A DNA stretch of 64,000 bases from Pictodentalium vernedei (GCA_031216915.1 CM062291.1:35964484-36028483), one strand, 5' to 3'; counted from the first letter of the stretch, positions 46,153 through 57,994 are shown. The notes: generated from the letters alone by a model not told the origin. Numbers and translations: made by a program.

Positions 46153-47142
46153 AGTATGAACAGATAATTTGGTCTTTCTAAATTTGTCAAGATTATGTTG
46201 TATCAGAATTAATCCTTCACACTTAGTGATATTTTTCTACTTAACTGACCCTCCCAAATTGTCGAATTTTGCGATAATTCCTTTTTAAAATAATCATGCA
46301 TGATAATTTATCCCTCATAATTACTTTTTGGGATGAATCATCCTTGTCTGAAATGTATTTTGGATGAATCATCCGGGGACAAACTGGTTTTGGGATGAAA
46401 TGTCCCGGAGCCAAAGTCCTGTGAACAACCAAGGAACAACTGATTAATTTTAGTGGCATTGTTAACTTTTTATTAGATTGTGACAAGGACAAGCCAGAAA
46501 ATGGATTCGCCCACCTCATGACTCTGTATTTTAACTATTTTTGTTCTGTGCTTCAGTTTTTGATGATATGGTCTATCATACTATTGGAGATCAAAGAAAG
46601 AACAAGAAGGCGCTTAGAGAAAATTGTGATGACAAATTTATCACGAGAAGATAATTGGAAAATAAAATGTGTAGATTAAATATTTGTGTTGATTATTTGG
46701 AAAAAAACATACGCCCATTTTCGGCCAACTTCTTTTCGAGTGAATATACGCTGGTATGCTGACTGAAAGTGATTGCTGAATGTAAAAACATAGGATAGAT
46801 AAGTCCCAGCAAACAAAAGCGAAAGTAGAATCACCTAGGGTGAAGAAGGGTGGGGAAGTGAAGAACAAAGTCTGAATCGGAGCATTGTGCAAGTTATCAG
46901 GAAGAAACGTCAAAAAGATACTTCAAATTAGATAAAGAAATGGAATCAATCAATCTATAAGAGTGTGCACTACTGAGGGTTACTGTAAGGCACTGGCACC
47001 AATGTAAGAGGGATGCACAGCTCCTAAGGTCATGTTGGCACCACAGTCACCTGTTCCTCCCACATCAGTGACAGTTTGCCTTCAACCAGCTCTGAAATGG
47101 GAGCATTCGGTATGTGAATACCATGGCCAGATTTTAGCAGTA

Positions 47143-47946
47143 CAGTGGAACCCTGTTAATTGAATACCCACTTCGCCAATGAAAATTATTCAATTAACAG
47201 GAGTATTCAATTAACAGAGATTGTGTCACTTTCCTGTATCCTAGAGATAAACTTAGCATTTATTCTATTATATCTTGTTTGACATAGCTCCATGAGCTCT
47301 GTCAAACAAGATATAATAGATTAAATGCCTATATTGGATGTACTGAGGCCAAATAGGTCTATAACCAAAGGAAAACTGGGAAGAGTCAGGGTAATTTCTC
47401 GACATTTTACAAGATTTTTTATTCAATTAACAGGGGTGCGGTGGCTCAGTCGGTAGAGATGCAGGCTGCAAGCCGAGAGGTCCTCAGTTCGAATCCCACC
47501 CGCGGCAACCGCGTTGTGTCCTTGGGCAAGACACTTCCCCCTGATTGCCTATATGGGGGCACGATGACGCCGTGTACTAAGGCGTACTGCACGTCGATGA
47601 TGCGCATGTCTTCAACCAATCTAACCCTGTCTGTGCCGCGGTGCAGAGTTCAGAGTTACGATGTTGGGGAGCTGACAGCTGCTCGTCGTTGCTCGGTGGT
47701 TCTCTCCGGGTACTCCGGCTTCCTCCACCCATAAAACTGTCACCGACATGATATGACCCTGGCTGTTAATGTGTCGTTAAACCAAAAAAAAAAAAATTCA
47801 ATTAACAGGAGTTTACTCTATAACCTATATTCAATTAACAGGTCAAATTTGTACTGGAGGTATGGTAAATGGTTTTGTGTTGCAAAATTATATTCAATTA
47901 ACAGGGATATACAATTAAGAGATATCCAATTAAGTCGGCTCCACTG
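47143..47946 (+). mobile_element. Pogo-like MITE with a SINE insert
   Basis: Tips CAGTGGAACCCTGTTAATTG and CAGTGGAGCCGACTTAATTG (complement) with TA duplications (47141-47142, 47947-47948). The interior has repeated ATTCAATTAACAGG and a central palindrome TCTTGTTTGACA/TGTCAAACAAGA (47262-47320). A SINE sits at 47435. Confidence 0.88.
47435..47796 (+). mobile_element. Full-length tRNA-derived SINE
   Basis: GCGGTGGCTCAGTCGGTAG (box A), CAGTTCGAATCCC (box B), GTGTCCTTGGGCAAGACACT core, and a poly-A tail. Flanked by 14-bp repeats ATTCAATTAACAGG (47421-47434, 47796-47809), which are also the host element's own repeat. Confidence 0.92.
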
Positions 47947-48139
47947 TACTTAGGAAGGGGTTTCGTAGAAAAATAACTAATTTTGTTTAAATTGTTATCT
48001 TTTAAATTTAATTTTTCTAAAACTTTATGCATTATCTCTAAATTTTCTCCTAACATCATTAACACTTTTTCCTTAGAAGCAAAATCTTCTAAAAACTACT
48101 CGAGGTTGCCTCGTTGGTCTCGCGGCATTGTCAACCTTC

Positions 48140-48560
48140 AAGAGAAAAAGAAAAGCAGGCGACTTGCTCAATATGTATAGTATGAGTGAAAATATGATGC
48201 AGCATAACCACAAACTAAGTATCTCACTGCTTCTATGTTAATAACACCAGAATCTGACATCAGTTTCTGTAAAGCTCTTACGAGCTTTCCAGAAACTGAT
48301 ATCAGATTCTGGTGTTATCAACATAGAAGAAGCAGAAAACTCATTTCTAGTGGTTATGCGGCAACTTGTACTGTAAATTGTAAGATTAGCAATGCAGCGT
48401 AGTGCATCCCACATGGCTTGATTCCTTGTGCAACCTGGAAGTTGTGCAATTTCCACCACCACAAGGCTTTCTGAAGAAGTCATATTTTTGCTGTGGATAT
48501 TTTTCCTTTCCTCAGCACTGCTGACTGCTGAGGGTGAATTACAAGGGTTGTAAATTTGTG
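48140..48560 (-). repeat. Second copy of the 40165 palindromic element
   Basis: Palindrome 48236-48333 (CCAGAATCTGACATC) followed by GTGGTTATGCGGCAACTTG and CACCACAAGGCTTTC, matching 38720-39017 on the opposite strand. Confidence 0.75.
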
Positions 48561-48912
48561 TATTGTTACATTGTTTATCTGTATTTTTACCATTTTTGAA
48601 TTGGAATGTTGGATGAGCGCATAAAATATTGAATCCAACAAATGCAAACCAAATTTTGGTGATTGGATCGCACCTGGGAGATCTTGCTTCGCAAACCCGA
48701 ACACAAAATACTGTTTAATAATCGTTACTCTGGGGTACCCCGGTGTTATAATCGAGGTATTTGAGTTGGCCAAATCACCCAAGTCTAAAATTTGTAGTGT
48801 TGGATGTATAGAGAGTGAAATAGTTGAATTTTAAGATTGGTGACCGGGCTGTATAGTGTTATCGAGATACGAATTGTCGTATCGGTCCGTATCAGCATAA
48901 TTGGATATCGTC

Positions 48913-49135
48913 AGGCCTGGTCTTTTGAGGGGAGCTAGAACTTCCACCCTCCATGGCTCCTGCAAAATCAATTTAAGGAGAGCCATAACTGCTCTTCTTA
49001 AGAGCTGTAATAGCTCTCCATAAACTTTCAATTCCCCTATTAATAACTTAAGTATAGAATAGCTCTTCTGGCACAGGACAAGGGAAGCCGCTGTAGCTCC
49101 CCTAGATTTTTTAAAAAGTCCACTAGTCCAGGTCT
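48913..49135. mobile_element. hAT MITE, 223 bp
   Basis: Tips AGGCCTGGTCTTTTG and AGACCTGGACTAGTG; flanks ATATCGTC/GTATCGTC. GGGGAGCTA inside both ends. Confidence 0.8.
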
Positions 49136-49185
49136 GTATCGTCCCAAACCTAACGGTACCTGCATCTAGAAATCACTTGTGTTTC

Positions 49186-49434
49186 TTAACCCTTTACCAA
49201 ACGAATCGCCCGCATCCGCCCGCGTAATATGCAAATTCAGCAGCTGAAAAAATATTATTTTTCAAAAAATTTCAACAACCCCATATCATGTGAGCCCTCT
49301 TTGGAACGAGCTTATCAAGCTCGTTCCAAAGAGGGGTCACATGATATGGTTTTGTTGAAATTTTTTGAAAAAATTTAAAAAATGATATTTAAAATAATAA
49401 ATTTTGAAATCGTCTGCGTTGGGTAAAGGGTTAA
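49186..49434 (-). mobile_element. TTAA MITE A
   Basis: Exact TTAA flanks, reversed A copy with hairpin CCTCTTTGGAACGAGC/GCTCGTTCCAAAGAGG. Confidence 0.93.
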
Positions 49435-49697
49435 CTGATATTGTTTATAGACATTCTTTAGTCTATTTGATTTGTTGTTTCCCACAATTCTACAATTTCT
49501 TAATTTCTATTTAATTTTGAATGGGAAACATGCTCAGTGGATTAAACCAATGTTGTGCTACTGACTTACTGCGATGTACCGGTACATGCCAACATGGATA
49601 TGAATTCATCATACAATTACTATATATCTGTTTTTTTACAAAAAAAAATTAAAATTTTAAATTGTATTGTCTAATGTCTGTTGATAAAGATATTGAT

Positions 49698-50294
49698 TAT
49701 TTATTTATTTAGTGGTGTTTAACCCTTTACCCAACGCAGACGACATCAAAATTTATTATTTTAAATATCATTTTTTTAAATTTTTAAAAAAATTTCAACA
49801 AAACCATATCATGTGACCCCTCGTTGGAACGAGCTCGTTCCAACGAGGGGTCACATGATATGGTTTTGTTGAAATTTTTTTAAAAATAATATTTTTTCAA
49901 CTGCTGAATTTGCATATTACGCGTGCGGATGCGGGCGATTCGTTGGGTAAAGGGTTAAGGTCACATACTTCTGCACAAAGGCTAATCATGACCATGACAG
50001 TTTTACGAGTGGAGGAAGCCGGAGTACCTGGAGAGAACCACCAAGCAACAGCGAGCAACTGTCAGCTCCCCAACATACTGACTCCACACAAGCAGGGTTA
50101 GCATTGGTTGAAGACAAGTGCACGATCGATGTGCGGTACACTCTAGTACACAGCGCCACCGTACTACCCCCACGTGGGCAATGGTGGCGAAGTGGCTTGC
50201 CGAAAGACACAATGCGGTTGCCGGAGATGGGATTCAAACCGAGGACCTCTCGGCTTACAGCCTGCACCTCTACCTACTGAGCCACCGCGCCCCC
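49698..50294 (-). mobile_element. tRNA-derived SINE with a TTAA MITE in its tail
   Basis: 13-bp duplication TAAAGATATTGAT (49685-49697, 50295-50307). Head GGCGCGGTGGCTCAGTAGG and box B GGTTTGAATCCC on the minus strand; MITE at 49719. Confidence 0.93.
49719..49958 (+). mobile_element. TTAA MITE A in a SINE
   Basis: Exact TTAA flanks inside GGTGTTTAAGGTCAC of the SINE 49698-50294. The hairpin is a loop-free perfect palindrome CCTCGTTGGAACGAG/CTCGTTCCAACGAGG. Confidence 0.94.
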
Positions 50295-50849
50295 TAAAGA
50301 TATTGATACAGCGTACACATACGTTGAGATCCACCCAGGACATGTGTGACGAATCATGTTGACTGCCTCACAATCCCAAGTCTTGTTTGCCATCTGAATG
50401 TCATTTCACACTTGTATCACTTCAAAAACTAACATCGGTATCGGTTCCTGACCAATACTGAGTTGAAGTAAAGGATATCAGCAAATACTGTTAACTCCCA
50501 AATCTGCTCATCACTATAGATAATATACAATATTAATAAAATTGTGGTTTATAATATCCTGCTGACACAATTTTCAACTGGCAACATTGGTAACCAGTTT
50601 GTAATCAGACATCATGTCAGGCATTTCAGTACTAGTATCCCCCCCCCCCCCCCACCCCATAAAGAGGGACCCAACAATGGCAAAATTTGATCCCCAGAGT
50701 AAACACTATTTTCAAATAATCGAACACTGACCTGGGATTAGGAAAAACCTGTCCCAAACCGGCTGGGACAACCTGCACCAATATTTCAATTCATGATGGT
50801 ATAACAAGTAATAACATTTGAATAAGTAAAAATGAACTATTAAAGATAA

Positions 50850-51074
50850 AATTGGGGAGCAAATAAAGACATTCTTCTCAAGCTTTACAAATCATTTATA
50901 AGTTCAATACTAGAATATGGTGCCATAATAACAAGTGACATGAACAAAACCAACTTTCAAAAGCTACAGAGAGTTCAAAACCATGCCCTGCATGTGGCAC
51001 TATGCAAGCACATGTGGACACCGATAATGGAACTTCAGGAGCTAGCAAAAATAGAAACTGCTGAAATCATTTAA
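50850..51074 (+). pseudogene. LINE reverse transcriptase C-terminal fragment
   Basis: An open stretch reading WGANKDILLKLYKSFI, then SILEYGAII, LQRVQNHAL and WTPIMELQEL, the connection region after the palm of non-LTR (Jockey/CR1-like) reverse transcriptases (WGA-R--LL-LYR-LIRS-L-YG, LQ-VQN-ALR-AL). A stop precedes it at about 50847 and follows at 51072; the catalytic YADD region and the ORF1 are absent. Weak echoes of further coding follow to about 51140. Confidence 0.8.
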
Positions 51075-51805
51075 AAGATTTACAAAACAAAACCCTCAAC
51101 AGACTCCAAGATAGTGAATTATTAGTAAAGCTAAATGAACACCGCCCTTAACAGAAAAACTAAATGAGCACAAGACGAGGATATAGCAAGTTATCATAAT
51201 TAAAGTCGGTGACTAAACAAATCTAGGGATGTATCGAAACGGCTACAAAACAAAAGTCAGTACCCCTATAAGTTACAGAAAACTATACAACAGAATCAAA
51301 GTGCATGGGGTCAGTGAGGATTGTCTTGCTACTCATTGAGAACTCTAGGATCGAGTCTGTGAGGACTGCCTCACAACTCTGCATGTGGGGATTGAGCTCT
51401 GAAGAAACACACCCCTTGCCCCATCAATAGCAACAATCACACAACAGTCACGATATACAACAGCAGATTCTTGTCTCTCTCTTCCTATAACTTTTCTAAT
51501 TGAACACTCTCAAGTTTTCTTTAAACACTCTTATCAAGATGAGGCATGGAAAAAGAAGACAAAGTGTTTTCTTTTTTCTAAAACAACCATCCAACTACGG
51601 TTTCGGTATTACAATAAATATGCCCACATTTCTAAGTAAAACACAGAGCAATTCTTGTAGTTATGCACAATTTTAGTTATCTACAAAAGTCCAACAAAAA
51701 TCTGGATAACCCATCCCGCAAAACGGGACAACACGCATCCAAAAATAGGTCTGGGACGGGTTGTCCCTGACCCACTGATGCCACCCCCAGTCTCATAACC
51801 TACAC

Positions 51806-52452
51806 TAGTCTTTGTAAGACTGTTAACCCGGGGCCCTCCTGGCCCTCACAGTCTTTGAGAGAGCCGTTCAAATCTAGTCTGACTAAAAATGAAAGAAACT
51901 GACCGCATTTGGGTCGACTCAGTTCACGCTTCATATCGAAGACACAAATCACATAATCAACATTCTACTTGTCGTACTCAGCCCAAATATAATTTATTTA
52001 CGTGTCTGCATCATTTTTTAACGCAAACACAGCATCAAATTCAAGAAATGTTGAAAAATATCCGACTTCAACACGTAAAATAACATCATGTTTCAAAGAT
52101 AAACAAATTGTACTACGCATGCGCACAGATACTGTGCGCATGTGTAGTACAGTTTGTATATCTTTGAAATCGGCGTTTTTTGACGTGTTGAAGTCGGATA
52201 TTTTTCAACATTTCTTGAATTTGATGCTGTGTTTGCGTTAAAAAATGATGCAGACACGTAAATAAATTATATTTGGGCTGAGTACGACAAGTAGAATGTT
52301 GATTATGTGATTTGTGTCTTCGATATGAAGCGTGAACTGAGTCGACCCAAATGCGGTCAGTTTCTTTCATTTTTAGTCCGACTAGATTTGAACGGGTCTC
52401 TCAAAGACTGTGAGGGCCAGGAGGGCCCCGGGTCACAGTCTTACAAAGACTA
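51806..52452. mobile_element. Foldback element with ~320-bp arms and 9-bp duplication (MULE-like)
   Basis: The whole element is one inverted repeat: 51806-52128 against 52131-52452. Flanks AACCTACAC are exact (51797-51805, 52453-52461). Tips TAGTCTTTGTAAGACTG. The outer 250 bp of the arms are almost identical, both encoding the same 64-residue open frame; the inner 60 bp differ. A 9-bp duplication with very long inverted repeats suggests a non-autonomous Mutator-like element; Merlin-type is the alternative. Confidence 0.85.
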
Positions 52453-52883
52453 AACCTACACCAGCCCCTGCTGTCCATGCAGTTGTTGTTGTCTTTCAGA
52501 CCCTACCCCCAACGGCAATTAAGAGAACAAAAATTAACTTACTGAATACTGTTTAAACTCAAAAAGCAAATGTAAATTGGATTTCATAATTTGTTTTGTT
52601 AATTTGTAATCACAAATCATTTTTTTTTTTCTCGTTCTGGTTTGAACTTTGAGGGTGTTGGAAAATCTACATGTTGTTGCTTTTTAATTCAAAATAAGTG
52701 TATGATGTTTTCATGAAATTCGTTAACACTTCGATAAAATACCCTTGGTGATGAACGAGTTACATTTCTGAAAAAATATATAGGCAGAATGAAATGAAAT
52801 AAATCATAACTGTGATGATAAAGAAGAGAGGATTTGGGGATATCATTATCAGACTCAGTTCAATCGGTTCCCGGTTTATTTAC

Positions 52884-52945
52884 CTGTCGTTCAACTGGTC
52901 ATCGGTACCGGGTAGAGGGTGGACGACACAATGAATAGATGTCAT
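52884..52945 (-). CDS. UBR5: UBR5 exon 1 (start codon exon)
   Basis: First coding exon of the HECT-type E3 ubiquitin ligase UBR5/hyd, a large nuclear and cytosolic enzyme (UBA, UBR box, MLLE and HECT domains in the family) that ubiquitinates N-degron and other substrates. The exon reads 20 codons plus AG, from an ATG at 52945; it begins MTSIH and contains VVHPLPGT and DQLND, close to my knowledge of the UBR5 N-terminus. The donor is AG|GTAAAT. The phase (2 nt left over) matches the exon at 37475, giving R at the junction. No splice acceptor is obvious just before the ATG, so the AT-rich sequence above 52945 is probably 5' UTR. Only the N-terminal 131 residues of a roughly 2,800-residue family member are in this window. 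Identity is inferred from these motifs and from the matching phases of four exons; no search was run. Confidence 0.9.
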
Positions 52946-53108
52946 ATTTATAATTAAAAATATAAAAATTCAGAAATTATACAGTATAAAAGACACTAAT
53001 AATACGTTTACTCCTCCAAAACAAACGTTCGTGCGCCATATCAATTTGGAGAAAACGTTTGTCTGATTGGATACATTTCTACCCAGGAACGACAACTCCA
53101 AATGGGTG

Positions 53109-54205
53109 CTGGACGTTCGTACACGGGCGTTTCGTACACGGCCAATTTAGGACGTTTCGTACACAAAACGCCTCAGGGACGTTTCGTACACAGATTTTAA
53201 TTTCGCATTTTCTCTTTATATCTCACTTTTTTCCTTCTAATTTCAGATTTTAGGTTTAAAAGCAAGAAAGAAGACTATTTTCTTGCATGAAATAATTTTA
53301 TTTTCCAATAAATACGCGGTGATTTTAGTTGAAATTTCACACATACTAAATTAAAATAAATTCATTACACAAAAATAACATGTTTTGTTTTTATGTGTTT
53401 GATGTATTCTGCATGTGATTTTATTGTATTACATCAATATAAAATATATTGCTATCTTTGATAGTGATAAAATTTTATTCCGTTTTTATGACAATTTATC
53501 TCCAGCGATACTGTACATTTTCAGCGAATCACCTCATTGCATTATGCTAAACTGATTTTATTTTATCGATATTTGCCCTTTATTGATAGAAACAGTATTT
53601 GGTGTCATTTAACACCACCAGTATGTTGTAGATTCTGAGCTCCTCCTCATCGTGTACGAATACGCCCAAACCGGCCTCCAGCCAAACCGACCTCCGACAT
53701 TTTGGCCCAAACCGGCCTCCACTTAACCCAAACCGACCTCCACATTTTTACCCAAACCGGCCTCCAATATTTTCATCGTCGGCGACGGTCAGACTCCTTG
53801 CAATTTACCGCTGACTAGATTAGCCATCGCATGTACAAACAAAATAACGTAAAAACATCCCGGCAATATTCAAACAAGTCACTCATCGGTAAAATCAAAC
53901 AGTAAATCAAACAAGAAATCAAGGAAAATTAACCTATTCAACATGCAATTAAACACCAACAGTATCTATAAAAACAGGAATAATTTTACATAAATATTCA
54001 CAGGAGATATTCATAAATGTAAAAATATTAATTAAATGTAACAAAAATAATAAATAATTTTATAATACAAGGTCTAAAACAGATAATTAAACACGTGTAC
54101 GAAACGCTCACTTCGTGTACGAAACGTCCAATTTTTGTGTACGAAACGTCTTATTTGTGTACGAATCGTTGCGTGTACGAAACGTCTTGTGTACGAAACG
54201 TCAGT
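53109..54205. mobile_element. Array-ended element upstream of UBR5
   Basis: The left end has four copies of GACGTTTCGTACAC (53112, 53126, 53151, 53178) and the right end six in the opposite direction (54095, 54115, 54137, 54157, 54173, 54189). The interior is AT-rich with a third array at 53640-53790. No coding and no certain target duplication. It starts 164 bp above the UBR5 ATG. Confidence 0.6.
53650..53775 (+). repeat. CCCAAACCGGCCTCC array
   Basis: Five irregularly spaced copies of AAACCGRCCTCCA, several preceded by CCC and followed by TTTT. They look like a binding-site array or one end of another element. Confidence 0.7.
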
Positions 54206-56010
54206 AAACCCTCCAAATCACTCGTTTTAAGGAGTTTGACTCAAGTCCCCAACCTCATTGTCAGTTTTGGTACCACGCAGACCGCCCCTCCCGTTTTCTG
54301 TTCAAGTAACTACACGGCATATCATTTGCTCAATCAAGATCCCAGTCGTTTGAGCAAGCAGATTCTATCCCATTACTATTAGTAGTGGAAATCAAGTATG
54401 ATACTGGTTATCGTATGGTGATATAGGCACTGGAAGCCATAATAATCAGTAGTAAGTGTGGAAGACCTTAGCACACGGCAAATAGTGGTAGAAAATAGTA
54501 GCGGTACGTTCAGACAGTAGTAGGCAGAAAAGAGTGGACAGCGAATCACAGTACAGACGACGGTGGCAATTGGCAAATCAACAGTGGTGGTATAGGAGAT
54601 ATGAAGGCAATGGGGTGGTCTAGAGGCACAGAACCAAACAGATGCCGGGAGCTATAACTATATTGAGATAGCTATCCACTGATAAGTATAATCTAAAAGG
54701 TGTCCCCCAGTACTACATCACAATGACATAGATATCCTCCAATACCCGGATGAGCATAACAGTACTAAGAGGAGTCACTCGACCAAGTGGTTACTCGATA
54801 GCTTGTAAATTGCTCGATAAGATTCGAGTCGTTAGAGCAATACTTGTCGCTGCTCGACTGACTCTTGGCCTTAGAATCACACGGGAGTTCGTTATACAGA
54901 GGGGAAATAACTCTGTATAGGCAGGTGCAGACTATGAGAAACGAAGATGATTATGAGACATAGAAGAGGGTAGAGGTAGGAACCAGAGATATCTAGGACT
55001 AGAAACACTGCCATAGCATCTGTAATAGGTAGAAACGCCATACTATTATAAAGAGGATTCTGGAGGAATCCGAACCCGTTTCGAAAGTTTTGGGTGTTTT
55101 GGGGTGATTTGGGGTATTTCTCGGGTCTATTTGGGTAATTAGATACACTCCTATTCAATTGAATGTGCTCATCAGAACATTACTCCCCGTCCTATTGGTA
55201 GCCAATGGGCCACATAACAACCACATGGCGCCATAGAATCCCCAATAGCGGCCTCCAGCATGACAAATAGATGACAGAAATATGTCTCACCCTAACAACA
55301 GGAGCAGAGCACAGATCACTATGAGGACGACAATGGCGTAGCCACGGGGGAACCAGGGGTTACGTGCCCCCCCTCTCGCCCCAAATCTAGCTGTGCCCCC
55401 ACCCCCAATGTTTTCTGCCAGCAGTTGTTTCAAGTTTTGCTACCGTGAAAAAGAAGACAATTTTCAACCCAAAACCCACAAGAATGCACCATTTGAGACT
55501 TAGATTTTGAAATTTTCCTGGGGGAGGACACTTCAGAGCCCCCCAAGATGCTCGCGCCTTCGGCGATCAATATACCCCCCCCCCCCCACGCCCCCAGTTA
55601 TCGGTCGGCCCCCTCCCCCAGAAATGTTTTAGCTCGCTACGTGCCTGGCGGACGATGTCACAAGATGGCCGCTCACCTGACGTAACTGGGTCGCGTGATT
55701 ATGACATCACTCCCCAGATCCCCACTAGATCCCCATGAATAGGGACGAACTTCACATCATCTACTATTGACAGCAATACATTGATCCAGGTTTTTTTTAA
55801 TACCGTACCCACCCAGTTCCTGGGAAGTCAACTTTAACTCGGCAATGTGAATGTGCCTTTTATACTTTTTTCTCTACTGACATCCAGCATCTAGTCTTTT
55901 TCCTCCTTGCCTCGTCCGTTGAATGAGTATTCTACTGCCATGAGGTCGCCGAACAAAAATATTCTCTTCTTCACGGAATATTTCTGTGATTCCTCAAAGT
56001 CACACTCCTT
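54206..56010. other. Upstream region without a recognised gene
   Basis: AT-rich, then repeats shared with 58990-59480: GGAACCAGAGATA, ATAAAGAGGATTCTGG and GGAATCCGAA followed by GTGATTTGGGG-type sequence. Poly-C runs at 55570-55590. Confidence 0.6.
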
Positions 56011-57480
56011 TTATCGCTGAGACGTTTTGGAGGTTCTTGAATTTTCTCGCGAGTTGGGTCCTTGCGGATTATCTACATAAACACCAGCATATAAAGGGTA
56101 TCTTGCCCTGGTGGCTTCTTTCATACTAGTTTGAAACTGTGTGGCTTCTGCTGCAACTGCGTCTTCTTTATCCACTCCATCCTGGATATAACCATTCACG
56201 AGGTTCACAATATCTTCTTGGAAATTGTCGTTGGCACGTCTAACAATATTTCCTATTCGACCAATAGAGTCGTCGAAAAGTTCTTCTTCTTTAGATTGTA
56301 ACACATCTTCTTGACCTTATATTCAGACTGTTCAGATTCGTTGCCGTCGTTGGATTCCGAATCATCCATTGGCGAATAGTTTGGCGGTGAGCAATGATGA
56401 CAGGATTGCATTACATCTAATCTCACTGACGGTTAAAATACAAAAGACAAATCTGTGACGCACTTGCCCACTTTATAGGCCGAGAATATTTGACAGCGCA
56501 ACAACGACGGGTTTGAGTAACTTCTCTACAAACCCACCTTTTTGTATCATCCGTTTATCCTTCGGCAAGGAATGTCTTTCTCACCGCGTCCTTATATGGG
56601 ATCAGCTGAACTCCCTCGGATTTTGACATTGGAACATTATATTCTAAAAGATTCTTGGCGTAATTACATATACACCGAATGAAAACATCACGGGCGGACT
56701 TGATCATGGTCTTGGCTTCACGTCGGTCAGTTTTAAGATAGAAACAGCAATGCACATGAATTTCTTTTCAGTCTTTCAACTACAACGCTCTTCTGGTTTT
56801 CCTCTTCTTTTGGGCATTTCGGAGCAGACTTTCTATTTGTGCCTCTCCATGTTAAACTTTCGACAAAAGGCTTGTCCACAGTACGCACAGTGATAGATAT
56901 TTTCTGATCTTCACTGGATGACGGCCAGAGAACAAATGAGTATTTGGTGCCGTGTATATCCCTTTTATACTTTCCTTAAGGATAGGACAGGTGTGATGAG
57001 TGACGAGAGAACAAAAAATCACATTTCCAAAACAGATTTTTTTATGTCCGTTTCTCAGTGGATAGACCAGTATATGCCAGCAAATTCAACAGCCTGTGGT
57101 GTTCTCGCAGGGCACCATGCTTTATCGCAGTCAGTGGTATCCTGTTTTCGATGACGTTTGTGGCACATTTACATCAACAGGTAAGCAAATCTTCACATAC
57201 TGCCTGTAGAACAGCACTCATCCCTCCACTGTGAGCATCACACAAAACTTTCAATGCTTTTAAATTTCTCTCTCTAATCGGAAGCAGGTTTCCCGCATCT
57301 CTGTGAATGATTTTCATGGTTGAGCTCCGTTCCTCTCAGAGAGCTGATATCTCTTCTTGGGCTATTTTGATCTTCAAGCCTCTTCTCACAATACCCACAA
57401 GACAGTAGTTTATAGATTCTCTGGTGCCAATAATGGTTCTCCACATACCTTTTCAGAGTTGATACCTCTCTGTGGAAATA
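56011..57480 (-). pseudogene. Decayed zinc-finger protein gene
   Basis: Scattered coding on the minus strand in several frames. In order: LSCGYCEKRLE with later His and Cys (about 57400); a C2H2-like finger CAYCGQAFCRKFNMERHK (about 56870), then a stop; a helical piece with FIRCICNYAKNLLEYNVP (56755-56555); and a 97-residue piece (56304-56011) with DSIGRIGNIVRRANDNF and IQDGVDKEDAVAAEA. The combination of fingers followed by helical segments with an acidic G-D-K-E-D-A motif recalls predicted invertebrate proteins linked to large virus-like transposons, but that is only an impression. Not a working gene here. Confidence 0.45.
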
Positions 57481-57994
57481 ATGGTCTTTTTGCCTACGCG
57501 CACTGATTGGTGGGGCAAATATCTTGGTACAGTATCATCATAGCCACGACGGCGATCAGAAGAGAAAGGAACTGAAAGTCGACCAAGGACCTTTTATACC
57601 TACTCAGCTGAAGTAATCAGATATAGCCGTACGCACTTGGGTGTATGAGTCACATGCTTCTACAACTATCCCCAAAAGGTATCCTCCAATAGGTGTCCTC
57701 CATTAGTACATCTGTATGCCGTAGTTATCATCCAACACCGAGATGGGCCTCAAGAGCATTTACTCATATAAGCAGCTTCTCTCATTGTCCTTTATCGTAT
57801 TTGAAGAAATCACGAAGAGCCACCACAGGGGGGTTCCCACTGATATTAGAAAATCAAATTTAAGCAGTTTTCAAGGGCTCTGACCATGATTTTTACGGAC
57901 AGATATAATTTTGATATAAACTTACAAAGCCATAGCAACACAACAATTTAAATCTCGACGAACTGATCTCTGGAAAACCCAACTAGCTAGATAT

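Larger units (their letters stand above)
37476..52883 (-). other. UBR5: UBR5 intron 1
   Basis: About 15.4 kb between exons 2 and 1 (AG|GTAAAT ... GTTTACAG|G). Contents: hAT elements, a pogo-like element holding coding remnants, SINEs, TTAA MITEs, a LINE fragment and a 647-bp foldback. I see nothing recognisable in 37476-37810, 38315-38550, 46155-47140, 49435-49684, 51080-51800 and 52453-52880. Confidence 0.88.

Noticed and set aside
47435..47510. tRNA gene (box A and box B present)
   Set aside because: It is the head of a SINE: V-type core, poly-A tail and target duplication follow. The same holds at 24100, 44060, 50220 and 58840.
51889..52370. Two identical 64-residue proteins on opposite strands
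   Set aside because: They are mirror images produced by the arms of the foldback element 51806-52452.
52978..52995. TATAAAAG as the UBR5 TATA box
   Set aside because: It lies on the plus strand, the wrong direction for UBR5, in generally AT-rich sequence.
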